From assembly GCF_029478095.1 (NCBI RefSeq), contig NZ_JAKOAV010000001.1, positions 62,001-126,000 on the forward strand: a stretch of 64,000 nt of DNA. The letters are read 5' to 3'. The DNA comes from Pelotomaculum isophthalicicum JI. GTDB taxonomy: Bacteria; Bacillota; Desulfotomaculia; Desulfotomaculales; Pelotomaculaceae. A program made the position numbers and the translations under genes. Below are positions 8,407-16,680 of the stretch, piece after piece; position 1 is the first letter of the stretch, and every line of letters begins with the position of its first letter. A model generated the notes under the pieces. That model worked only from the letters and a program-made list of their open reading frames with translations. It made no database searches and was not told where the DNA came from.

Positions 8407-8916
8407 ATGGAAATGTCTGTTCCGGTAATCGGCTTGGCCGGCTACTCCGGCTCCGGCAAGACAACCTTGCTGGAAAAGCTGATTGCTGAATTGAAACGTC
8501 GCGGCTACCGGGTAGGAGTCATTAAACACACACATCACCCGGTGGAATTTGATCAACCGGGAAAGGATACCTGGCGGCACTCCCGGGCGGGCGCGGACGT
8601 GGTAGCCCTGGCCGCGCCGGGCGGTATGTCACTGGTTAGAAAATTTGAGGGTGAAGCCGGGCCGGAAACAATAATTGCCATGATCGGCGGGGTAGATGTG
8701 ATCATAATCGAGGGGTACAAGAATGGCAAATGGCCCAAGATAGCAGTTATTCGGCAGGGAGTGGACGAGCGGCCGGCAATCTCCGCGGAGGAATTTATCG
8801 CCGTGGTAAGCGACGTGCCCCAAAATGCCGGAGTCCCGTATTTTGGATTAAATGACGTGGTGGGAATAGCTGATTTGATTGAACGGGATTTTTTGAAGAA
8901 TTCAAGTCAGGTCTGA
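8407..8916 (+). CDS. mobB: Molybdopterin-guanine dinucleotide biosynthesis protein MobB
   Basis: A 169-aa P-loop GTPase-like protein. The Walker A motif is GYSGSGKTTLLEKL, followed by VGVIKHTHHPVEFDQPGKDT and RHSRAGADVV, which are typical of MobB. A Walker-B-like hydrophobic strand VDVIIIEGYKNGKWPKI is also present. MobB supports attachment of nucleotide to molybdopterin. It fits the molybdenum hydroxylase and modABC genes at 41-52 kb, although it stands apart from them. A strong CAGGAGGTT ribosome site precedes the ATG. Confidence 0.93.
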   Translation: MEMSVPVIGLAGYSGSGKTTLLEKLIAELKRRGYRVGVIKHTHHPVEFDQPGKDTWRHSRAGADVVALAAPGGMSLVRKFEGEAGPETIIAMIGGVDVIIIEGYKNGKWPKIAVIRQGVDERPAISAEEFIAVVSDVPQNAGVPYFGLNDVVGIADLIERDFLKNSSQV

Positions 8917-9037
8917 GACGATCGGATAAAGTTATTCGTAATGAGTATGTTTGTTAGTATTAATGTGGAGATGGAGATGTTGTAAATCTTAATGTTATAA
9001 TTAATGGTATAGGTAGAATAAAATGGTGGTGTCTTAT

Positions 9038-9457
9038 ATGCTAGACGTAAAAACAATATCTGTCCTGCAAAAAATATTAAATAAATATCCGGATGTTATA
9101 GCTGTCTATTTGTTCGGTTCTTATATTGAGAGAAGAGAACAAGCCCGGGATGTTGATTTGGCAATTCTATTAGCTCATTCAAAAATTAGTCAGGTTAATT
9201 TGTATCTTGAACTATACCCTCGTCTGGCAGAGGTATTTGCTCCGCTGGACGTGGATCTGTTATTTTTAAATTCCGCTTCCCTGCCCTTACGTTTTGAAGT
9301 TATATCCACCGGTAGGGTTATTTACTGCATAAACGACGATCTGCGCACCGACTTCGAATATATCGTTTCTGGAGAGTATATGGACTTCAAATACCACTTG
9401 GAAGCCGCCCGCCGGGAGTTGTTCGAGAGTATAAAAGAAGGTGCGTTTCTTGTTTAA
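9038..9457 (+). CDS. mntA: MntA-like nucleotidyltransferase (antitoxin of HepT/MntA pair)
   Basis: A minimal nucleotidyltransferase of about 139 aa with the signature LFGSYIERREQARDVDLAI (GS-x9-DxD), where the two Asp bind the metal-nucleotide. In characterised HepT-MntA systems the MntA protein neutralises HepT by adding AMP to a tyrosine. The gene overlaps the following hepT-like gene by 17 bp, indicating coupling. ATG 9038 is preferred because GGTGGTG sits 6 bases upstream; an in-frame ATG at 9023 would add five residues. AT-rich compared with mobB and mutS. Confidence 0.82.
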   Translation: MLDVKTISVLQKILNKYPDVIAVYLFGSYIERREQARDVDLAILLAHSKISQVNLYLELYPRLAEVFAPLDVDLLFLNSASLPLRFEVISTGRVIYCINDDLRTDFEYIVSGEYMDFKYHLEAARRELFESIKEGAFLV

Positions 9458-9887
9458 TCAGTCAATAATAACCGAAAGGTTGGCAATTATCAGTAAGGCT
9501 GTGAAAAGGTTAAAATTGCTTGCTCAGATGCCGCCGGAGCAATTCAAACAGAATGAGGATGCCGTGGATATTGCTGAAAACAGGTTGCGCCGGGCACTGG
9601 AAGCTTTATTTGATTTAGGCCGGCATCTAGTGGTGAAATCGGGTGCCGGTATGCCATCCGACTACCGTTCGGTAATTGATATAATGAAAGAAGAACATAT
9701 CTTGCCGGAAGAATTTGCCCGGCAAATTTCAGGTATGGCTGGTTACCGGAATCGCTTGATTCATGATTATAATAAAGTAACGCCGGACGAATTGCATCAA
9801 ATATTGCGAGAGCGTCTGGTTGATCTTACTTTGTTCTGTAAATATGTTGTCGATTATTTGCCTGACACAAACAAACCGAAGCGATAA
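9441..9887 (+). CDS. hepT: HepT-like RNase toxin (DUF86/HEPN)
   Basis: A 148-aa all-helical HEPN protein. The C-terminal part contains MAGYRNRLIHDYNKVTPDEL, carrying the RNase signature R-x4-HxY (RNRLIHDY), which includes the tyrosine that MntA partners modify. It starts at GTG 9441 inside the mntA reading frame; TTG 9450 is an alternative. The pair stands alone between mobB and mutS and ends 90 bp before mutS. Confidence 0.82.
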   Translation: MRFLFNQSIITERLAIISKAVKRLKLLAQMPPEQFKQNEDAVDIAENRLRRALEALFDLGRHLVVKSGAGMPSDYRSVIDIMKEEHILPEEFARQISGMAGYRNRLIHDYNKVTPDELHQILRERLVDLTLFCKYVVDYLPDTNKPKR

Positions 9888-9978
9888 CAGTGGTGTTCCA
9901 CCCGGAGTCATTGATTAATTTAAAAAAAAGAGTATGCCGGCATGTATATGTTATAATTAACGGCGGGGGGGGATTACG

Positions 9979-12669
9979 GTGAGTTTTACGCCGATGATCA
10001 AGCAATATCTTGAGATCAAGGAACAATACCCCGATGCTGTTCTTTTTTTTCGTCTGGGTGATTTTTATGAGATGTTTTTTGAGGATGCGCACCTTGCTTC
10101 ACGCGAGTTGGAGATAACCCTGACCGGCCGGGACGGGGGCGCCGGCGAGCGCGTTCCCATGTGTGGCGTGCCGTATCATGCCGCGGAAGGTTATATCGCC
10201 AGGCTGATCGATAAAGGACACCGGGTGGCCGTCTGCGAGCAGGTTGAAGACCCGTCTGCCGCCAAGGGCATCGTGCGGCGGGAGGTCATCCGGGTGATTA
10301 CGCCCGGCACGGTTATGGAGAGCCAACTCCTGGAGGATAAAAATAATAACTACCTGGTTAGCGTGGCTCCGGTGCCGGAAGGGTTCGGCCTCGCTGTTGC
10401 GGACATTACCACGGGCACTTTTATGATTACTTCATTTTCCGGCGTAAAGGCCCGGCTGGCGTTAACCGAAGAACTCGCCCGGCTCAGGCCGGCGGAAGTG
10501 ATTATCCCCCGCTCCTCAAAAGATTTTTTTACGGAAGACATGCGTTTGATCGGTATGCCTGTAGTGAGCGGCTTCCGGGAAGACGCCTTTTCCCCGGAGC
10601 AGGCCGGACAAGCGCTGGAAACGCAATTTGGCCCGTCTTTTCGCGATGAATGCCGGCCATCCGACCTGGATTATCTGGCGCCGGCGGCCGGCGCCCTGCT
10701 GATTTACTTGAGAGAAACGCAAAAAAGGGAACTATCCCACCTGAACAAATTCCAATTTTACCAGCCGGGCCGGTTCATGGTTCTGGACGCGGCCACCAGG
10801 CGCAATCTGGAGCTGACCAGGGCAATTGCGGACGGGGCCCGGCGAAACACCCTGCTGCACGTTCTGGACCATACTGTCACCGCCATGGGCGGCCGGTTGA
10901 TAAAAAACTGGATCGAGCGGCCTCTTTTGGACCGGGATGAAATAGAGGCGCGGCTGGAGGCCGTCGCGGAACTGGCCGGAGAAGTTTTTCTGCGCCATGA
11001 CTTGCGGGAGGGATTAAAAAATATTTACGACCTGGAAAGACTGTCCGCCCGGATATCATTCGGCACGGCGAACGCCAGGGATCTGGTGGCCTTGAAAAAA
11101 TCACTGGCGCAACTGCCGGAGATAAAGTCCCTGTTGGAACAGGCGGATGCTTCGCTGCTGCGGGCAACCGGGGGCGCCGTCGACTTGCTGGACGACGTCA
11201 GGGAGCTTCTGGAATCGGCTATCGAAGACGACCCGCCACTGTCGCTGCGGGACGGCGGGCTTATCAAAACCGGCTTTGACCCGGAGGTGGACCGGCTGCG
11301 TTTTGCCGGCCGGGACGGCAAGTTGATGATGGCCGGTTTGGAAGAGCGGGAGCGGGCGCGCACCGGCATAAAGTCGCTGAAAGTAGGATATAACAGGGTA
11401 TTCGGCTATTACCTCGAGGTCACCAAATCAAACCTGCCGCTGGTTCCGGATGATTACCAGCGCAAGCAGACGCTGGCCAACGCCGAAAGGTTCATCACCC
11501 CGGAATTGAAAGAATACGAAGATATGATCCTGGGCGCCGAGGAGCGGCTGGTGCATCTGGAATACCATCTTTTCAACGAGATACGGGAAAAAATATCCGG
11601 CATGAGCGGCCGCGTCCAGACTACCGCCGGGGCGGTCGCCCGGGCTGACGCCCTGCTGTCGCTGGGTGAGGCCGCGGTCAGGGGAAACTATACCCGGCCG
11701 GTGCTCAACAGTGAGGGTAAAATTACGATCAGGGACGGGCGTCATCCCGTACTGGAGAACATTCTGGGTCCCGGCCAGTTTGTCCCGAACGACACTGTAA
11801 TGGACAACCATGACAGCCGCCTGTATCTCATTACCGGCCCGAACATGGCCGGGAAAAGCACTTATATGCGTCAGGTGGCCTTAATTGTATTGATGGCCCA
11901 GATGGGCAGTTTTGTCCCGGCTTCATTTGCCGGAACTTGCCTGGTTGACCGGATTTTTACCAGGGTGGGGGCCGCGGACGACCTTTCCGGCGGGCAGAGC
12001 ACTTTTATGGTGGAAATGAACGAGTGCCGCGCCATTGTGACGAGCGCGACAGACAGAAGCCTGATCATAATGGACGAGGTGGGGCGCGGCACCAGCACTT
12101 ACGACGGCATCAGCATCGCCCGGGCGCTGGTCGAATTTATTCACCGGCGGGTGGGGGCGAAAACTTTGTTTTCAACGCACTACCACGAGCTTACCGATCT
12201 TGATAATTTGCCGGGCGTTGTCAATTATAACGTGGCTGTGGATGAAAGAGGGGAAGATGTCGTTTTCTTGCGCAAGGTCGTGCCGGGAAAAGCCGACCGC
12301 AGTTACGGGATTCACGTGGCCAGGCTGGCCGGTTTGCCCGGTGAGATTATCCGCCGCGCGGCTGAAATACTGGCAGGTTTGGAGTCGGTAAAAGAGTCGG
12401 CCCGGCAGGTGGCTGCCGCCGTGGAGCCCGCGGAAAGTGTTGTGCCGGCGGAACATCCTGTTATACAGGAATTGCGGAGTCTGGACGCATTGCGGATGAC
12501 CCCGCTTGAAGCCATTAATAAACTTTATCAATTGCAGAGCATCCTTAAATCAGGAGTCAGTAGTCAGGAGTCAGTAGTCAGGAGTCAGGAGTCAGAATCA
12601 GGAATCAGAATCAAGGATTCAGGAATCAGGAACAGGAGTAAAAATGAGAGAATGGTTTATCCGGAATAA
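9979..12669 (+). CDS. mutS: DNA mismatch repair protein MutS
   Basis: MutS recognises mismatches and passes the signal to MutL. The N-terminal domain begins TPMIKQYLEIKEQYPDAVLF with the mismatch-probing FRLGDFYEMFFEDA (Phe-x-Glu). The ATPase domain has the P-loop ITGPNMAGKSTYMRQVALI, the signature DLSGGQSTFMVEMNE and IIMDEVGRGTSTYDG. The family is usually 850-880 aa. Here the protein reaches 896 aa because the last 40 or so residues (from about SILKSGVSSQESVVRSQ onward) are translated from repeat copy D, not from the native C-terminus. The native end with the beta-clamp or tetramer region probably stops near position 12547. GTG start with a G-rich site upstream. Confidence 0.96.
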   Translation: MSFTPMIKQYLEIKEQYPDAVLFFRLGDFYEMFFEDAHLASRELEITLTGRDGGAGERVPMCGVPYHAAEGYIARLIDKGHRVAVCEQVEDPSAAKGIVRREVIRVITPGTVMESQLLEDKNNNYLVSVAPVPEGFGLAVADITTGTFMITSFSGVKARLALTEELARLRPAEVIIPRSSKDFFTEDMRLIGMPVVSGFREDAFSPEQAGQALETQFGPSFRDECRPSDLDYLAPAAGALLIYLRETQKRELSHLNKFQFYQPGRFMVLDAATRRNLELTRAIADGARRNTLLHVLDHTVTAMGGRLIKNWIERPLLDRDEIEARLEAVAELAGEVFLRHDLREGLKNIYDLERLSARISFGTANARDLVALKKSLAQLPEIKSLLEQADASLLRATGGAVDLLDDVRELLESAIEDDPPLSLRDGGLIKTGFDPEVDRLRFAGRDGKLMMAGLEERERARTGIKSLKVGYNRVFGYYLEVTKSNLPLVPDDYQRKQTLANAERFITPELKEYEDMILGAEERLVHLEYHLFNEIREKISGMSGRVQTTAGAVARADALLSLGEAAVRGNYTRPVLNSEGKITIRDGRHPVLENILGPGQFVPNDTVMDNHDSRLYLITGPNMAGKSTYMRQVALIVLMAQMGSFVPASFAGTCLVDRIFTRVGAADDLSGGQSTFMVEMNECRAIVTSATDRSLIIMDEVGRGTSTYDGISIARALVEFIHRRVGAKTLFSTHYHELTDLDNLPGVVNYNVAVDERGEDVVFLRKVVPGKADRSYGIHVARLAGLPGEIIRRAAEILAGLESVKESARQVAAAVEPAESVVPAEHPVIQELRSLDALRMTPLEAINKLYQLQSILKSGVSSQESVVRSQESESGIRIKDSGIRNRSKNERMVYPE
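12548..12662 (+). repeat. GGAGTCA repeat element, copy D, inside the 3' end of mutS
   Basis: Tandem GGAGTCA and GTAGTCA units (12550-12597) are followed by variants (GGAATCA, GGATTCA) and then AAAATGAGAGAATGGTTTAT, the interior sequence shared with copies E and G. The right-hand TGACTCC arm is missing. The element is translated in frame with mutS, adding a Ser-Gln-Glu-rich tail and finally RMVYPE before the TAA stop. Confidence 0.85.
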
Positions 12670-12694
12670 CTAAAGCTTGCAAGGAGGGAGAATG

Positions 12695-14371
12695 ATGTTT
12701 GTTGGTGTTGATGTGGGGGGAACTTATACCGACGCGGTGCTCCTTGATCGTGAAGCTGTTCGCGCCACCGCCAAAATACCGACCAGAGCGGATTTGCTAG
12801 AGTCCATCCTGGAAGCGCTAGATATTGTGCTGAAAGATGTGGACAACAAGGACCTGAAAAGAATTGTCATCAGCACGACAGTAATCACTAACCTCATCGC
12901 CGGGCGCAAGTATGACAAAGTTGCCCTGTTATTAATCCCCGGTCCTGGCATGAGCCGCAAGTATTATGATTTTAAGACAAAGACAATCATCCTGTCCGGC
13001 GCAATTGATTACCGCGGCCGGGAAATCGTGCCTTTGAACGAAAAGGAAATTGTGGCGGCGCTGGCGGAACTGGCCGCGGAGGGCTATAAAAAGGTGGGTG
13101 TGGTCGGAAAATTTTCACCCCGGAACAGTTCCCACGAGAAGCGGGTGGCGGCGATTATACAAGAAAAACATCCGGACTGGCAGGTGGAAATGGGATTCCA
13201 CGCCGGCCCCCAGCTAAACTTCCCCAGGCGCGTGGTAACAACTTACCTGACCTGCGCCACCAGGGAGCCGTACCGTAATTTCGCCAACTCGGTTCGCCAG
13301 GCGCTGGAAAAGAGGCAGATAACCGCCGAGGTGTTTATATTGAAAGCGGACGGCGGGACGATGCCGCTGGATAAGTCCGTGGAACAGCCGGTGGAAACCA
13401 TCTTTTCGGGGCCTGCGGCAAGCACCCTGGGAGTGCAGGCGCTGACTCCCCCGGATCAAACTGAAGTGGTCGTCGATATCGGCGGCACCACTACGGATAT
13501 CGCTTTAATTTTGAACGGACAGCCGTTGCTGTCGGCGAAAGGCGCCCGGGTAAACGAACAACTGACCCAGGTGCATACTCTCGCCGTTAAATCGGTGCCG
13601 GTCGGCGGTGACAGTCTGCTGGAGTTGGCCGGTGACAAGATTGTTTTTCGCCCGGAAAGACTTGGGCCGGCTTACTGTATGGACGGGCCGGCGCCGACTC
13701 CGACCGACGCTCTCAGGGTGCTAGGTCTGACCACGCTGGGTGATCAGACCAAGGCTGAGGAGGCCATGGGGAAGCTTGGAGCGGCTCTTGGCATGTCCGC
13801 CACCGAGACTGCCGGGCAGGTGGTCAATATTATTGTGGACAGCATTACGGCGGAAGTGGAAAAAATGTTCCTGGAATGGGAGCGGGAGCCTGCTTACCGT
13901 ATTTGGGAACTGCTGCAAAAAAGAAAGGTTCGCCCTTCTGTTGTGGTCGGCGTGGGCGGCGGAGCGGACGGTTTAATTCCCCAAATCGCCGCCAAACTGG
14001 GATGCGATCCGGTCATACCCCCTTACGCCCCGGTCGCGAACGCCGTGGGGGCGGCGGTGGCCAAGCCCACCCTGCAGGTGAGTCTGCGCGCCGACACCGA
14101 GCAAGGGTATTATCATATCAGGGAAGAAGGTTATCAGGGGAAGATCGACAGGCGGTCATTTAACGAGCAAAAGGCGCTGGGGCTGGCCAGGGAAAAACTG
14201 CTCGAAAAAGCCGCCGGTTACGGCCTGGCAGTAACGCCGGACGAGATCGAAGTAACTTACCAGGAAGTGTTTAATATGGTCAGAGGTTGGGATACCTCCG
14301 GCCGTTTGTACGATTTTACTGTCCAGACTCCCAGGGGTATAACCTGCCGGATTGAGAAAGGGGGTAAATGA
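12695..14371 (+). CDS. Hydantoinase/oxoprolinase-family protein
   Basis: A 558-aa ASKHA-fold protein of the HyuA family. It begins MFVGVDVGGTYTDAVLLD (phosphate-1 loop), has VVVDIGGTTTDIALI as the second phosphate-binding loop, and the internal PVGGDSLL and VVVGVGGGADGLIP segments. Family members hydrolyse cyclic amides with ATP; the substrate here is unknown. An AAGGAGGGA ribosome site precedes ATG 12692/12695. The stop overlaps the ATG of the following deacetylase-like gene (ATGA), so the two are made together. The pair has no link to mismatch repair yet separates mutS from mutL. Homologues in the HyuA family often have a HyuB partner, which is absent here. Confidence 0.85.
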   Translation: MFVGVDVGGTYTDAVLLDREAVRATAKIPTRADLLESILEALDIVLKDVDNKDLKRIVISTTVITNLIAGRKYDKVALLLIPGPGMSRKYYDFKTKTIILSGAIDYRGREIVPLNEKEIVAALAELAAEGYKKVGVVGKFSPRNSSHEKRVAAIIQEKHPDWQVEMGFHAGPQLNFPRRVVTTYLTCATREPYRNFANSVRQALEKRQITAEVFILKADGGTMPLDKSVEQPVETIFSGPAASTLGVQALTPPDQTEVVVDIGGTTTDIALILNGQPLLSAKGARVNEQLTQVHTLAVKSVPVGGDSLLELAGDKIVFRPERLGPAYCMDGPAPTPTDALRVLGLTTLGDQTKAEEAMGKLGAALGMSATETAGQVVNIIVDSITAEVEKMFLEWEREPAYRIWELLQKRKVRPSVVVGVGGGADGLIPQIAAKLGCDPVIPPYAPVANAVGAAVAKPTLQVSLRADTEQGYYHIREEGYQGKIDRRSFNEQKALGLAREKLLEKAAGYGLAVTPDEIEVTYQEVFNMVRGWDTSGRLYDFTVQTPRGITCRIEKGGK

Positions 14372-15738
14372 GTATGTCTAATGCCAGTGAGAAACCAACC
14401 GGTTTAATCTTTTTCCCGGCTTTTGACTGGGCTATTTCTCCCACTCACCCGGAAAGGGAGGAACGCCTGCTTTACACCCGCGACCAAATTTTTGAAGAAG
14501 GGATTATGGACCTCCCGCAGGTATCGGAATATGCTCCCGTCCTGGCGACGACTCACGATATTGCCATGACGCATTTCTGTGTGCCGCGCGTGGAGGACCA
14601 GACCACCGAGGCGCACCTAATCGCGGCCGGCGCGGCCATATTGCTGGCTGACGAGATTGTGTCCGGTCAGATTAAAAACGGCTTTGCCCTGGTCAGGCCG
14701 CCCGGCCACCACTCCATGCGGGTGGTGCACGGCAACCGCGGTTTTTGCAACATCAACAATGAAGCGATTATGATAAATTATCTGCGGCGCCGCAAGGGGA
14801 TTAAGCGTGTGGCTATTGTCGACACCGATGTCCACCATGGCGACGGCACCCAGGACATCTTCTGGCACGATCCGGACGTCCTGTTTATCTCCTTCCACCA
14901 GGACGGGCGCACCCTTTATCCGGGCACGGGGTTTACCGACGAACTGGGCGGCCCCAGAGCCTATGCCCGCACCATCAATATCCCGCTGCCGCCCGGAACG
15001 ACGGACGAAAGCCTGTTGTATGTCGTCGACAATCTGATCCTGCCGGTTCTCAACGACTTTAAGCCGGATTTCATTGTAAACTCAGCCGGCCAGGACAACC
15101 ATTACACCGACCCGCTCGGCAGCATGCGCATCACCGCTCAGGGATACGCCAGGCTGACCGAGAAACTGCGGCCGGACCTGGCCGTGCTGGAAGGCGGCTA
15201 TGCTATTGAAACTGCCCTGCCCTACGTGAATATGGGAATCATTCTGGCGCTGGCGGGGCTTGACTACTCCGCCGTGCTTGAGCCCGACTACCAGAGATTT
15301 AAGGAAAGCTCTGATTTGACCGGAGAAGTCCGGCGAATAGTTGAAAAGCTGTTGCAGCGCTGGGCAAAGAGAGACCAGGTGTCAATAAGTCAGAGTGATA
15401 TTTCCGGCAATTATTTTCAGCATATGAAAAGAATATATTACGACACTGACAATATTCAGGAAAACCAGCTCGAAAAACTAAGGCTTTGCGACAACTGCCC
15501 CGGCTATCTGTCAATAGAAACTAAAGCGACCCACGGCTATGGGCATACCGGAGGAAAGGCCCTGTGTCTGTCGGTTCCCATTGACGCATGTCCTTCGTGC
15601 CGGACCGAGGCCGCGGATTTATATGAAAAGGCAAAAAAAGCAAGGCAATACCCGTACGTATATTTGCAAGACAAGTCAGCCGATGTCTTCCTGGGTTACA
15701 ATACCGCCAAAGGCGAAGAGTGGCGTTCGGAAGGATAA
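14368..15738 (+). CDS. Histone-deacetylase-family (AcuC-like) hydrolase with C-terminal Cys tail
   Basis: A 456-aa class-I/II deacetylase-fold protein. Visible motifs are RPPGHHSM (catalytic His pair), RGFCNINNEA, the zinc-site VDTDVHHGDGTQDIFW, FISFHQDGRTLYPGTG, VNSAGQDNHYTDPLG (a zinc Asp, with Gln where many members have Phe), and LEGGYAIE with the catalytic Tyr. The core takes about 330 residues. The remaining roughly 100 residues hold LCDNCPGYLS and DACPSCRTEA, two CxxC pairs that look like a small zinc ribbon. Family members remove acetyl or similar groups from amines. It is translationally coupled to the hydantoinase-like gene, so both may act on the same amide substrate (inference). 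Confidence 0.87.
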   Translation: MSMSNASEKPTGLIFFPAFDWAISPTHPEREERLLYTRDQIFEEGIMDLPQVSEYAPVLATTHDIAMTHFCVPRVEDQTTEAHLIAAGAAILLADEIVSGQIKNGFALVRPPGHHSMRVVHGNRGFCNINNEAIMINYLRRRKGIKRVAIVDTDVHHGDGTQDIFWHDPDVLFISFHQDGRTLYPGTGFTDELGGPRAYARTINIPLPPGTTDESLLYVVDNLILPVLNDFKPDFIVNSAGQDNHYTDPLGSMRITAQGYARLTEKLRPDLAVLEGGYAIETALPYVNMGIILALAGLDYSAVLEPDYQRFKESSDLTGEVRRIVEKLLQRWAKRDQVSISQSDISGNYFQHMKRIYYDTDNIQENQLEKLRLCDNCPGYLSIETKATHGYGHTGGKALCLSVPIDACPSCRTEAADLYEKAKKARQYPYVYLQDKSADVFLGYNTAKGEEWRSEG

Positions 15739-15758
15739 TAATAGGTTTGTATTGTGGA

Positions 15759-15795
15759 AAGGCAAGTGGGAGTGATTCTTGCTTGCCTTATTTAT
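15759..15795 (+). terminator. Probable terminator after the deacetylase-like gene
   Basis: AAGGCAAG (15759-15766) pairs with CTTGCCTT (15782-15789), followed by ATTTATC. The T-run is weak. It lies between two converging units and may act on both strands. Confidence 0.45.
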
Positions 15796-15821
15796 CATCT
15801 CACTTCAATAAATTAGTTAAC

Positions 15822-16235
15822 TTAATAAGTGTTTTTGAAATTTAGTTGGATAAATTCAGATGCCTTAAGTATTTTTATACCCATATATTCACGCAAATTC
15901 AAAAGATGCTTATCACCAGAAATAATATAGCTGGACTCTCCCGCAACAGCACATTCAATAATCTTGTTATCGTCCGGGTCGGCTGAAATTACCTCAAAAT
16001 TTTGCGAAGGTCTAATCAAAACCATATTGGGTAGCAGTTTAGCGATAAAACCATCAATTTCTTTGTCCGTAAAGCCAAACTTGGGGTATTTAACAACCCT
16101 ATAAAATTCACTTAAAATTTGTGCCGAAAGGCAAAGCTCAAGTTCAGAATCCAAAACCATTTCAATAATAGCCGCTTCCGTACCGTTCCATCCCAGCGCG
16201 GAAACGAGAACATTCGTATCAACGGTAATTCTCAT
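15822..16235 (-). CDS. PIN-domain toxin (VapC-like)
   Basis: A 137-aa PIN-fold ribonuclease starting MRITVDTNVLVSALGWNGTE, with the first acidic residue in VDTN. A middle acid lies in LSEFYRVVKYP, and ISADPDDNKIIECAVAGESS plus YIISGDKHLL hold the rest of the acidic metal site. The frame could be opened further upstream, but the ATG at 16235 overlaps the antitoxin stop (ATGA), typical of coupled toxin-antitoxin pairs. It is in the PIN family often called putative toxin component. AT-rich against its surroundings. Confidence 0.82.
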   Translation of the reverse strand: MRITVDTNVLVSALGWNGTEAAIIEMVLDSELELCLSAQILSEFYRVVKYPKFGFTDKEIDGFIAKLLPNMVLIRPSQNFEVISADPDDNKIIECAVAGESSYIISGDKHLLNLREYMGIKILKASEFIQLNFKNTY

Positions 16236-16504
16236 TTCTTGCTTTCTCCCTGAGCACTCCGAGCCCATTTAATGGCTGCTTCGATATCATCGGGAGTTAT
16301 CCCTTCCCTCTGAAATCTTTCCCTGATAGGTTTTGCAAAATCTTCAAAATCATTCGGTGGCAGCACTTTCTTTATTTCCACGCGGGGGCCTTTTTTTTCG
16401 AAAAGGATGTAATCACCTTCCTTAACGTTTAGCACTTTTCTCAATTCGATGGGGACAGTAACCTGTCCCTTCGTGGTTATTCTGGCAATGAAAAATTCAT
16501 CCAT
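16232..16504 (-). CDS. AbrB-family antitoxin of the PIN toxin
   Basis: A 90-aa protein with an N-terminal AbrB swapped-hairpin domain (FIARITTKGQVTVPIELRKV, then NVKEGDYILFEKKG). The charged helical C-terminus (FAKPIRERFQREGITPDDIE) is suited to binding the toxin. Translation is preceded by a GAGGA site and its TGA overlaps the ATG of the toxin gene. The pair lies in reverse orientation between the hydantoinase/deacetylase pair and mutL. Confidence 0.82.
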   Translation of the reverse strand: MDEFFIARITTKGQVTVPIELRKVLNVKEGDYILFEKKGPRVEIKKVLPPNDFEDFAKPIRERFQREGITPDDIEAAIKWARSAQGESKK

Positions 16505-16680
16505 ATTGACACGTCCTCAGTAATAATTTCTTACTTTATTATTTTATCAGCGTTATTACTAACAATCAATCTTCCTTTCCAGGGTTTTTCTTTTGAATCG
16601 CTTCAGCTCGTGTTATAATGACAGCAGGTTCATAAAACTGCCTGTTTTTGCTATGTTTTTAGAGTTGGCGGGGTGCGGTA

